Shown piece after piece: positions 1-5,501 of a stretch of 7,556 nt of DNA. This stretch comes from an uncultured Clostridia bacterium (lineage in GTDB: Bacteria > Bacillota > Clostridia > Christensenellales > UBA1242), in contig CALVUB010000039.1 of the NCBI GenBank assembly GCA_944363385.1, positions 1 to 7,556 of the forward strand, read 5' to 3'. Both the position numbers and the translations under genes were made by a program. The notes beneath the pieces are model-generated. The model did no database searches. It had not been told where the DNA came from and saw nothing but the letters and a program-made list of their open reading frames with translations. Each line of letters begins with the position of its first letter. The first letter of the stretch is position 1.

Positions 1-1
1 A

Positions 2-88
2 GAGAGAAATTATGCTCAAAAAATTCTTGAAAAAATCAAAGAAGACATGGGACTTGATTATGAAAAATTGAAAAATAAGAAAAATTAA
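2..88 (+). CDS. 3' end of an unidentified gene (partial)
   Basis: An open frame enters from the left edge and ends at TAA 86-88, giving 28 visible C-terminal residues. The tail is charged and looks helical (for example AQKILEKIKEDMGLDYEKL, then a Lys/Asn-rich end). A good intrinsic terminator follows 24 bases later, which supports this being the real end of a plus-strand gene rather than a chance frame. The tail is too short to assign a family. It does not look to me like the C-terminus of DnaA, DnaN or GyrB, the usual recF neighbours. The gene is convergent with recF. Confidence 0.6.
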   Translation, partial: ERNYAQKILEKIKEDMGLDYEKLKNKKN

Positions 89-112
89 AAAAAATATATT
101 AAAAAATCATAA

Positions 113-148
113 AAAAATAGCAAAAAATTAATTTATTTTGCTATTTTT
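113..148 (+). terminator. intrinsic terminator after the partial gene, possibly bidirectional
   Basis: A 13-bp perfect stem (113-125 with 136-148, core ATAGCAAAA/TTTTGCTAT) has a 10-nt loop and is followed on the plus strand by a T-rich run to about 155. A-rich sequence on the left side means it could also stop transcripts arriving from recF on the minus strand. Confidence 0.75.
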
Positions 149-267
149 ATTTTTTACAAACATTTTTTTAATACAAAAATTGTATAACTAATCCCCTTAC
201 TTTTACGATTTTTAAAATATTTTTCATCTTTTAAATTTTTTATCTTATTTTTACCAAAAATTAAAAT

Positions 268-288
268 CAAAATTTAAAATAAATTTTG
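268..288 (-). terminator. recF: possible weak terminator of recF
   Basis: A 9-bp perfect inverted repeat, CAAAATTTA/TAAATTTTG, with a 3-nt loop lies 28 bases past the recF stop. On the minus strand it is followed by ATTTTAATTTTT. It overlaps a 12-bp palindrome TTGTTTAAACAA (286-297). The stem is almost all A-T, so this is weak. The rest of 149-315 is AT-rich sequence in which I see no gene. Confidence 0.35.
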
Positions 289-315
289 TTTAAACAACGC
301 TTTTTCTTGATTTTT

Positions 316-1380
316 TTAAGATTTTTTTATGATTTTTATCACTTTTCCATTGTTTTTTTCGGTAATTTCTGTTCCAGTAATGATTGTCTGAGTTTTTTGT
401 GTAAATTTTAACAAGCGTTTCCGCCTTTCTTCATCAAGCTCACTAAATACATCGTCTAGCAAAAGAATTGGGTATTGTCCTGTTCTGTTTTTGTTGCACT
501 CCAGCTCTGCAAGTTTTAATGACAAAGCCACCGTCCTCTGCTGACCTTGAGAACCATAGTTCTTCACTTCAACATCGTTGACATACAAATTGAGATCGTC
601 TCTATGGATCCCTGCCGTTGTATAACCAAGTTTAAAATCTTTTTCAAGGTTTTTTTGCAAATATTTCATCAAATTTTGTCCATAATTTTCATTAAAATCG
701 CTTTTATATTCAACTTTTAATTTTTCTTCACCATTTGAAAGATATTCGTGTGCCTTTTCAGCATAAGGCGCAAGTTCGTCAACAAACTTTTTTCGCTCTT
801 CAAAAATCTTTTCTGCAATTTCGCAAAGCGACCTATTCCATATATCTATCGTTTCTTTCACAACATCAATATTTTCACTGCATTTTAAAAGTTTATTTCT
901 GTTTGCTAGCACCTTTTCATAACGCCCCAAAAGATAAAAATAGCGCTTGTTTGTTTGAGAGATTGCCACATTTAAAAATTTTCGTCGGTCCTCAGGACTT
1001 TCTTTGACAAGTTTAAGCTCATTTGGCGAAAAAAACACCGCATTTGTGCGTCCGAGAAGTTCTCCGATTTTATGTAATGAAATCCCATCCACTAAAACTG
1101 ATTTTTTATGCTGAGAATTTAAAACAATTTGTATAGTTATTTTTCTATAACCGTTATCAAACTCAGCCTCAATTTTTCCGTAATTTTCTCCCCAACGAAT
1201 AATCTCTTTTTCTTTCCCTGTGCGAAAACTTCTTCCAATCACTGCAAAAAAGATTGCCTCAAGAACATTAGTCTTTCCTTGAGCATTCTTGCCTATAAGT
1301 AAATTTAAACCATCCTCAAATTCAAAGGTTTGATCTTGATATGATCTATAATTTAACAAATGCAGTTTATTGATTTTCAT
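316..1380 (-). CDS. recF: DNA replication and repair protein RecF
   Basis: RecF is an SMC-like ATPase that, with RecO and RecR, helps load RecA at single-strand gaps and stalled forks in the cytoplasm. The 354-residue product is close to the usual family length. It starts with the typical beta-strand and LxNYRSY segment, then Walker A GKNAQGKT (residues 30-37). The signature SQGQQ is at 277-281 and Walker B ILLLDD at 305-310, followed by the D-loop-like SELD (313-316). All the ATPase elements are intact. The ATG at 1378-1380 is chosen because the Walker A position fits the family and no better upstream start exists. No Shine-Dalgarno sequence stands before it; a promoter -10 element lies only 7 bases upstream. 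The usual dnaA, dnaN and gyrB neighbours are absent; the gene is divergent from parA. Confidence 0.97.
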   Translation of the reverse strand: MKINKLHLLNYRSYQDQTFEFEDGLNLLIGKNAQGKTNVLEAIFFAVIGRSFRTGKEKEIIRWGENYGKIEAEFDNGYRKITIQIVLNSQHKKSVLVDGISLHKIGELLGRTNAVFFSPNELKLVKESPEDRRKFLNVAISQTNKRYFYLLGRYEKVLANRNKLLKCSENIDVVKETIDIWNRSLCEIAEKIFEERKKFVDELAPYAEKAHEYLSNGEEKLKVEYKSDFNENYGQNLMKYLQKNLEKDFKLGYTTAGIHRDDLNLYVNDVEVKNYGSQGQQRTVALSLKLAELECNKNRTGQYPILLLDDVFSELDEERRKRLLKFTQKTQTIITGTEITEKNNGKVIKIIKKS

Positions 1381-1387
1381 TATGTTT

Positions 1388-1415
1388 ATTATATCATATT
1401 CTCAAAGTTTATCAA
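1388..1415 (-). promoter_or_regulatory. recF: recF promoter, extended -10, predicted leaderless
   Basis: Minus strand: -35 TTGATA (1410-1415), a 16-nt spacer, and -10 TATAAT (1388-1393) preceded by TGA (TGn extended -10). Transcription would be expected to begin at about 1381-1380, at the recF ATG itself. The only SD-like stretch (AAGGAG, 1425-1430) lies upstream of this promoter and so would not be in the transcript. Confidence 0.7.
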
Positions 1416-1497
1416 ATTAATTTTCTCCTTTTCCAAAATACCTTTTCACATATTTTTCTTGAAAAATAAAAATTTTTTTTACATTTTTCAAATTTTT

Positions 1498-1545
1498 AGT
1501 TGAAATAATCAAAATAAATCGATATTTTAGCTTTATTTTTCAACT
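1498..1545. repeat. imperfect inverted repeat between recF and parA
   Basis: Arms AGTTGAAATAA (1498-1508) and TTATTTTTCAACT (1533-1545) pair apart from a 2-nt bulge. Inside them AAAATA (1511-1516) pairs with TATTTT (1523-1528) around AATCGA. The repeat lies upstream of the parA promoter, outside both genes. It may be an operator-like site or chance symmetry in AT-rich DNA. I see no DnaA box cluster or other origin feature in 1381-1635. Confidence 0.35.
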
Positions 1546-1560
1546 TTTTATAAATTTTTC

Positions 1561-1589
1561 TTTAAATTTTCTTTTTTTTATGTTATTAT
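1561..1589 (+). promoter_or_regulatory. parA: parA-parB promoter, extended -10
   Basis: -35-like TTTAAA (1561-1566), a 17-nt spacer, and -10 TATTAT (1584-1589) preceded by TGT (1581-1583). The transcript would start near 1596 and have a leader of about 40 nt, unlike the recF transcript on the other side. Confidence 0.55.
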
Positions 1590-1596
1590 TATGGTG

Positions 1597-1611
1597 TAAG
1601 ATTATATCTTA
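1597..1611. promoter_or_regulatory. palindrome in the parA leader, candidate operator
   Basis: TAAGAT-TAT-ATCTTA is a perfect inverted repeat with 6-base arms. It is centred at 1604, immediately downstream of the -10 element and at or just after the predicted start point. That position suits a repressor site or a small leader hairpin, but no binding protein can be named from sequence. Confidence 0.4.
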
Positions 1612-1622
1612 AATCTATTAAA

Positions 1623-1627
1623 AGGAC
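1623..1627 (+). promoter_or_regulatory. parA: parA ribosome binding site that decides the start
   Basis: The only SD-like sequence is AGGAC. It is 2 bases from the first ATG (1630), too close, but 8 bases from the second ATG (1636). The second also gives an N-terminus MGKII, as in Bacillus Soj. The start is therefore placed at 1636. Confidence 0.7.
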
Positions 1628-1635
1628 AAATGCTT

Positions 1636-2457
1636 ATGGGAAAAATTATTGCTTTTGCGAATCAAAAAGGAGGTGTTGGCAAAACAACCACTTGCATCAA
1701 TCTCTCCGCTTATATCTGCGCAATGGGCAAAAAGTGTCTTGTTGTCGATCTTGACCCTCAAGGGAATGCTACTAGCGGACTAGGAATAGACAAAGACAGC
1801 AACATGAAAACGGTTTATGACCTTATCTCGAATGACTGCACAAGCAAAGAGGTTATTCAGCACACGCAAGTTATAAATTTAGACGTAATGCCTTCTACTG
1901 TTGATTTGGCTGGCGCTGAAATTGAGATGGTTCAAATGCCACAAAGAGAAAAAATTATGAAACAAATCCTTGATCCATTGAGGGAAAGTTATGATTTTAT
2001 AATGATTGACTGTCCACCATCTCTTGGTTTAATCACTGTTAACGCTTTAACTGCTTGCGATTCAGTTATCATTCCAATGCAGTGTGAGTTTTATCCACTT
2101 ATGGGCATAACTCAACTTATGAACACAATACGTCTCATCAAATATCATCTGAATCCATCGATTGATATTGAAGGTGTTGTAATGACAATGAAAGATAAAC
2201 GATCTAATTTGACCTCTCAGGTTAGCGATGAAATAATCAAGTTCTTTGGCAAAAAAGTTTTCTTTACATACATCCCTCGAAATATAAGACTTGCTGAAGC
2301 ACCAAGCCATGGAGAACCTATTATGATTTACGAACCAAACAGCAAAGGCGCAGAGGCATATTTATCACTTGCGGAGGAGTTTTTAGACAGAAACAAAATT
2401 AAATACAACCCAATTGGCAAAGAAACTCAAATAAAATTAAAAGGAGATAAAAAATAA
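1636..2457 (+). CDS. parA: chromosome partitioning ATPase ParA (Soj)
   Basis: ParA is a deviant-Walker ATPase whose ATP-bound dimer coats the nucleoid. ParB-parS complexes stimulate its hydrolysis, and the cycle moves replication origins apart; in Bacillus Soj also acts on DnaA. With the start at 1636 the protein has 273 residues and lacks an N-terminal helix-turn-helix, as chromosomal ParA proteins do. The deviant Walker A KGGVGKTT is at 11-18, with the signature lysine K11 and the catalytic lysine K16. Walker A' DLDPQGN is at 38-44 and Walker B FIMIDCPPS at 121-129 (D125). A frame-consistent ATG at 1630 would add two residues but is poorly spaced from the SD. The stop overlaps the parB start by one base (TAATG), so the two genes are translationally coupled. 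Confidence 0.97.
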   Translation: MGKIIAFANQKGGVGKTTTCINLSAYICAMGKKCLVVDLDPQGNATSGLGIDKDSNMKTVYDLISNDCTSKEVIQHTQVINLDVMPSTVDLAGAEIEMVQMPQREKIMKQILDPLRESYDFIMIDCPPSLGLITVNALTACDSVIIPMQCEFYPLMGITQLMNTIRLIKYHLNPSIDIEGVVMTMKDKRSNLTSQVSDEIIKFFGKKVFFTYIPRNIRLAEAPSHGEPIMIYEPNSKGAEAYLSLAEEFLDRNKIKYNPIGKETQIKLKGDKK

Positions 2458-3407
2458 TGGATAAGAAAAAAGGACTAGGGCGAGGACTTGAATCATTGTT
2501 TGCTTTTTATGATAATGAACAAGTTGAAGAGATTGCAACAAAAAAGACTCCTATTATTGAGAGCAAAAGTGTTGATGAGCTTAACATTAATGATATCACC
2601 CCAAACCCAAATCAACCAAGAAAACATTTTGACCAAGACGCCTTGCAAGAGCTTGCAGACTCAATTAAAGTGCATGGAGTTATTCAGCCTTTGGTTGTTA
2701 ATAAACTTGAAAACGGCAAATACATGATTATCGCAGGCGAAAGAAGATGGAGAGCTTCAAAGCTTGCTGGGTTAGACAAAATTCCTGTAGTGATTAAAAA
2801 CTACAGTGACAAACAGGTAAAAGAAATTTCTATTATTGAAAACTTGCAAAGAGAAGACTTAAATCCTATCGAAGCAGCTCGCGCTATTAAACAATTGATG
2901 GAAGAATATAGTTTAACTCAAGAAGTGGTTGCTGAAAGAATTGGAAAAAGTCGCTCAAATATAGCAAATACTTTAAGACTTTTGAGCTTATATCCAGATG
3001 TTGTTAAAATGGTTGAAGACGGCAGACTTTCAAGTGGGCATGCAAAAACTTTGGTAACCATTACAGATATAACAACTCAAATCAAACTTGCGCGTCAAGC
3101 TTGTGATGGAAAAATGTCCGTGCGAGACCTTGAAAAAGCAGTTAGAAATTATTTAAATCCAAATAAGCCTAAAGCCACAAAAGTGATCGAACAATCAATC
3201 GAACTTAAAGAACTTATTTCAGAAATGCAAAGAGTGTTTTCAACAAAGGTTTCTGCTATTGGAAATGACAACAAAGGAAGGATATACATTGACTACTATT
3301 CAAGAGATGATTTGGATAGAATTTCTGATTTAATGGAACTTTTAAAGAAAAAAGAAATAACACTAGGCGATTTAAGAAATTATAATAAACGACACCCTCA
3401 ACAATAA
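2457..3407 (+). CDS. parB: chromosome partitioning protein ParB (Spo0J)
   Basis: ParB binds parS, loads onto DNA as a CTP-dependent sliding clamp, and stimulates ParA. The 316-residue product has the full domain order. The N-terminal ParA-contacting motif LGRGLESLF is at 7-15. The ParB/Srx CTP-binding domain carries GERRWRA (94-100) and ENLQR (128-132). The parS-reading helix-turn-helix is at about 152-172 (SLTQEVVAERIGKSRSNIAN), and a C-terminal dimerisation segment follows from about 255. The SD AAGGAG (2441-2446) lies inside the end of parA, 10 bases before the ATG. The stop codon sits within the stem of the downstream terminator. Two parS sites lie 85 and 142 bases after the stop, so the cassette carries its own targets. 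Confidence 0.97.
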   Translation: MDKKKGLGRGLESLFAFYDNEQVEEIATKKTPIIESKSVDELNINDITPNPNQPRKHFDQDALQELADSIKVHGVIQPLVVNKLENGKYMIIAGERRWRASKLAGLDKIPVVIKNYSDKQVKEISIIENLQREDLNPIEAARAIKQLMEEYSLTQEVVAERIGKSRSNIANTLRLLSLYPDVVKMVEDGRLSSGHAKTLVTITDITTQIKLARQACDGKMSVRDLEKAVRNYLNPNKPKATKVIEQSIELKELISEMQRVFSTKVSAIGNDNKGRIYIDYYSRDDLDRISDLMELLKKKEITLGDLRNYNKRHPQQ

Positions 3408-3437
3408 AAAAGAACGAGTATTCGTTCTTTTTTATTG
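3402..3437 (+). terminator. parB: strong intrinsic terminator of parA-parB
   Basis: A 16-bp perfect stem (3402-3417 with 3422-3437, core AAAGAACGA/TCGTTCTTT) closes a 4-nt GTAT loop, and the T run is part of the right arm. The parB stop codon (3405-3407) is inside the left arm. The A/T symmetry would allow it to work in both directions. Confidence 0.85.
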
Positions 3438-3491
3438 CACTTAATTTAAAATAGATGAATTTTTAAATATTTTTTTCAAAAAGCACAAAAA

Positions 3492-3507
3492 TGTTCCACG
3501 TGGAACA
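3492..3507. promoter_or_regulatory. parS site 1 (ParB binding)
   Basis: TGTTCCACGTGGAACA is a perfect 16-bp palindrome. It differs from the Bacillus consensus core TGTTTCACGTGAAACA only by the symmetric T-to-C and A-to-G pair at positions 5 and 12. The symmetry continues with five A and five T on either side, making a 26-bp perfect palindrome (3487-3512). Confidence 0.93.
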
Positions 3508-3548
3508 TTTTTAAACCTCTTCTTCAAAAATTCATTTTAAATCATAAA

Positions 3549-3564
3549 TGTTTCACGTGAAACA
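3549..3564. promoter_or_regulatory. parS site 2 (ParB binding)
   Basis: TGTTTCACGTGAAACA matches the Bacillus-type parS consensus exactly and is palindromic over 20 bp (3547-3566). Its centre is 57 bp from that of parS 1. It lies downstream of parB and not inside a gene. Confidence 0.96.
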
Positions 3565-3786
3565 TTAAGGTGAATTATTGAAAAATCTTTATTTTGCAAC
3601 TTTGTCATATTAAATGGTTGAATAAAAAATATTTATGTTGCTTTCTTGTATATGGCGCTAAAAATGATTGTGTTAAATGTAAATTCGGGTTGTGTAAGTA
3701 GATGTTTTTAAAAGCGTAAAGTAGAATCGCAATAAAAACAAAAGAATTAATTTGCATGTATTTATCACAAATAGGAAATAAAATTA

Positions 3787-3817
3787 AAATGAGTCCGATG
3801 TTTCATCGAACTCATTT
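3787..3817 (-). terminator. rubrerythrin terminator, bidirectional in form
   Basis: The stem is 3787-3800 with 3804-3817: eight base pairs (AAATGAGT), one C/A mismatch, then CGATG/CATCG around a TTT loop. On the minus strand it is followed by TTTTAATTTTATTT, closing the rubrerythrin transcript 44 bases after its stop. On the plus strand TTATTTTTTAATT follows, so it could also end a plus-strand transcript. Confidence 0.75.
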
Positions 3818-3860
3818 ATTTTTTAATTCTGTAAATTTTTCGAAATTAAAAGTCTGAGAT

Positions 3861-4403
3861 TTAAAACTCTTCTGTCAGTAGTTGAAAATAGGCTTGTGGG
3901 TGGTTACAAACAGGGCAAACTTTTGGGGCTTCTCTTCCTACATATACATGTCCACAATTTCTGCAAATCCAAATTTTTTCTTTTGTCTTTTTGAATACGG
4001 TATTTTTCTTGACATTTTCTAAAAGTTTGTTATACCTTTCTTCGTGTCTTTTTTCAATAGCAGCAACACCTTCAAATTTTTCTGCAATCTCTATAAAACC
4101 TTCTTCTCTAGCCTCTTTTGCCATGCGCTTATACATTTCTGTCCATTCTCCATTTTCGCCTTTGGCTGCATCTATAAGGTTTTCAATAGTTCCAGGAACT
4201 GAACCTCCGTGAAGTTCTTTAAACCACATCTTAGCATGCTCTTTTTCATTGTTTGCAGTTTCTTCAAATATAGATGCTATTTGTTCATACCCTTCTTTTT
4301 TTGCAACTGAAGCATAGTATGTATATTTATTTCTAGCTTGACTTTCGCCAGCAAAAGCCTCCATTAAATTTTTTTCTGTTTTTGTTCCTTTGAGTTCTTT
4401 CAT
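3861..4403 (-). CDS. rubrerythrin (peroxide-reducing diiron protein)
   Basis: Rubrerythrin is a cytoplasmic non-haem iron protein of anaerobes that reduces hydrogen peroxide to water, receiving electrons through its rubredoxin-like centre. The 180-residue product contains both parts. The four-helix ferritin-like domain carries the expected diiron ligands E20, E53, H56, E86, E89, E117 and H120. The C-terminal rubredoxin-like domain has CxxC pairs C147/C150 and C163/C166, close to the family's usual CxxCG-x12-CPxC layout. All ligands are present and the length is normal. The SD GGAGGT (4410-4415) is 6 bases from the ATG. The gene stands alone, transcribed opposite to its neighbours, with its own promoter and terminator. 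Its presence suggests an anaerobic or microaerophilic host. Confidence 0.96.
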   Translation of the reverse strand: MKELKGTKTEKNLMEAFAGESQARNKYTYYASVAKKEGYEQIASIFEETANNEKEHAKMWFKELHGGSVPGTIENLIDAAKGENGEWTEMYKRMAKEAREEGFIEIAEKFEGVAAIEKRHEERYNKLLENVKKNTVFKKTKEKIWICRNCGHVYVGREAPKVCPVCNHPQAYFQLLTEEF

Positions 4404-4409
4404 AATCTT

Positions 4410-4450
4410 ACCTCCAATTCCATTATAGCATATTTGGCTATTAAAAGCAA
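4410..4450 (-). promoter_or_regulatory. rubrerythrin promoter with overlapping inverted repeat
   Basis: Minus strand: -35-like TTGCTT (4445-4450), a 17-nt spacer, and -10 TATAAT (4422-4427) preceded by TGC (extended -10). The start point would fall near 4415, so the SD GGAGGT (4410-4415) is almost at the 5' end of the mRNA. An inverted repeat TTATAGC (4423-4429) / GCTATTA (4437-4443), 6 of 7 bases symmetric, overlaps the -10 element and is a candidate operator. It does not match the PerR box closely. Confidence 0.65.
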
Positions 4451-4769
4451 ATCATTTATACTATTAAAATGACAACATCTTTCTTCTTTGTTATTCATAA
4501 TAGACTTTTGATTTTAAATACATTTGTTATTTAAAGTTATGAAAATATTTTCAAAATTTGTCAACTGTTTTGTTCGCGGTTTTATAAAGATTTTGTCGAA
4601 TAATCGAATTTTTTGTTGAAAATTCTTTTGTTTTATAATTTTTAAATAATTTATTAAATATTCAAAATTTTACATATGTATCTTCAATATTCGACACAAA
4701 AGTTTGTTTTTAGTCAAAAAACTTCTAACATATTTTTAAGTTATAGTGTAAAATTGTATTGTAACTTTT
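4451..4769. other. divergent intergenic region, very AT-rich, with symmetric motifs
   Basis: No coding frame is supported here. It holds a hairpin GAATTTT/AAAATTC with a TTGTTG loop (4606-4625), a long-range inverted repeat GTCGAATA (4595-4602) / TATTCGAC (4688-4695), and a 10-bp palindrome TACATATGTA (4671-4680). Any of these could regulate the orphan gene at 4782 or be chance in AT-rich DNA. Confidence 0.35.
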
Positions 4770-4776
4770 AGGAGGT
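4742..4776 (+). promoter_or_regulatory. probable -10 element and ribosome site of the orphan gene
   Basis: A TATAGT -10-like hexamer (4742-4747) lies before a textbook SD AGGAGGT (4770-4776), which is 5 bases from the ATG at 4782. No good -35 and no TGn extension are visible, so the promoter call is weak while the ribosome site is strong. The GTGTAAaATT stretch after the hexamer resembles GTGTAAgATT at the parA start point. Confidence 0.45.
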
Positions 4777-4781
4777 AAATT

Positions 4782-5087
4782 ATGAAATCAGATTTATTAA
4801 AAGCTTTGGCTCTTAAAGCCAAAAATAGACTCATCAACAGGAATGCAAAGGAAACTAACAAGACTTCATCTGTCAAAATTATAACAGATAACGATGAGGA
4901 ATTTTATCAAAAAGTCAAGTCGGTTCTTGCTAATGACGATTATTCATTAAGTCCTATGAAATTTTTAATGGATGAAAATAAACTGCTGAAACTTGATTCC
5001 GCTGGCAAAGAGAGATATCTTTTGGAGACAATTGATAAATACAATCGAATAAAGGCAAAAATAGAAAAAGAAGATAAAATATGTTAG
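4782..5087 (+). CDS. uncharacterised 101-residue protein
   Basis: I do not recognise the family. A strong SD (AGGAGGT) at ideal spacing, an isolated ATG and a likely terminator downstream make it a real gene. The protein is soluble-looking and highly charged, with no signal peptide or membrane segment. Residues 1-25 form a basic, probably helical N-terminus (MKSDLLKALALKAKNRLI). A Ser/Thr/Asn-rich linker spans about 25-40. Residues about 40-100 form an acidic/basic helical part containing SLSPMKFLMDENKLLKLDS and ending in a Lys/Glu helix and a final cysteine. There are no catalytic or metal-binding motifs. It has no operon partner, and lies between divergent rubrerythrin and co-directional mnmE, each with its own promoter. 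It could be a DNA- or RNA-associated small protein, but nothing in the sequence proves it. Confidence 0.8.
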   Translation: MKSDLLKALALKAKNRLINRNAKETNKTSSVKIITDNDEEFYQKVKSVLANDDYSLSPMKFLMDENKLLKLDSAGKERYLLETIDKYNRIKAKIEKEDKIC

Positions 5088-5132
5088 TTATAAAAAAATA
5101 ATTTTTTATTAATATATACTAAAATAGAAATG

Positions 5133-5174
5133 AAAAAACATAGACTTTTAACAAAAACGGACTATGCTTTTTTT
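5133..5174 (+). terminator. likely terminator of the orphan gene
   Basis: An A run plus CATAG (5133-5143) pairs with CTATG plus a T run (5162-5173), leaving one bulged C and an imperfect inner stem with a large loop. TTTTTTTGCTTTT follows. It is weaker than the parB hairpin but well placed, 45 bases past the stop. Confidence 0.5.
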
Positions 5175-5486
5175 GCTTTTCTAATTGAAATAAAATGTCT
5201 TTATTTTATAAAACAAAACATAATTTCAATCTTAATTTAAATATTTTTTTGATATATTTTACCATTCCTTTTAAAATTGTTTCATTTAGCTCTTTTGTTC
5301 ACCATCTTATATTTTCTCAAGTGATTATTTTTTGATGAGTTGAAATGTGTTGGATTAAATGCAGGATAGCAAACACTCAATTTTATAACAGAAAATGAAT
5401 GTTTTAACATTTTTTATCAAAGTTTTAAAATTTTTTGCTTAATTTTTTGTTTTTTTTATTAAAAAGTCTTTATTTTTGCTCTTTTA
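5175..5486. other. intergenic region with no gene seen
   Basis: The sequence is AT-rich, with many stops in all frames. The only structures I see are an inverted repeat ATTGAAAT (5184-5191) / ATTTCAAT (5223-5230), with an inner AAATAAA/TTTATTT hairpin, and a slightly less AT-rich patch around 5335-5385 containing GTGTTGG...CAAACAC. No RNA family, repeat element or promoter other than that of mnmE is evident. Confidence 0.4.
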
Positions 5487-5495
5487 TGTTATAAT
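5487..5495 (+). promoter_or_regulatory. mnmE: mnmE extended -10 promoter, predicted leaderless
   Basis: TGTTATAAT is a perfect TATAAT (5490-5495) with a TGn extension. No good -35 is seen at 16-18 bases, which is common with extended -10 promoters. The hexamer ends 6 bases before the ATG at 5502, so transcription should begin on or next to the A of the start codon. There is no SD. Confidence 0.7.
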
Positions 5496-5501
5496 AGTCC
5501 T

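Larger units (their letters stand above)
3438..3860. other. intergenic region with parS sites, otherwise without a gene
   Basis: Between the parB terminator and the rubrerythrin gene lie the two parS sites, then 3567-3785, in which no ATG frame of useful length exists on either strand, then the rubrerythrin terminator. Part of 3600-3740 is less AT-rich than the surrounding spacers. A possible promoter (TTGTCA 3602-3607, 16-nt spacer, TAAAAA 3624-3629) would read toward the hairpin at 3787. This raises the possibility of a small RNA, but there is no direct support. Confidence 0.4.

Noticed and set aside
735..1007. Plus-strand frame of 90 codons opposite recF
   Set aside because: It lies wholly inside recF on the other strand, has no ribosome site and its composition is that of a shadow frame. 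The same holds for frames at 2062-2310, 2488-2727 and 3991-4212.
1389..1415. Possible 8-codon leader peptide before recF (TTG start, SD AAGGAG at 1425-1430, minus strand)
   Set aside because: The SD and spacing are good, but the frame coincides with the -35 and -10 elements of a strong promoter, so most transcripts would not contain it. It is worth remembering only if transcription starts upstream.
1381..1635. Replication origin between recF and parA
   Set aside because: The region is AT-rich and near origin-type genes, but I find no cluster of DnaA boxes (TTATNCACA) here or in the other spacers, only two-mismatch matches such as CTTTTCACA at 1442-1450.
3594..3701. Cysteine-rich open frame of 35 codons starting at TTG (ends in CVKCKFGLCK)
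   Set aside because: There is no ATG and no ribosome site, the frame is short, and I recognise no family. The CxxC spacing is probably chance.
5335..5385. Less AT-rich patch with GTGTTGG...CAAACAC, considered as a riboswitch or decayed gene
   Set aside because: It matches no riboswitch core I know, frames are interrupted by stops, and the hairpin arms are short with a mismatch.
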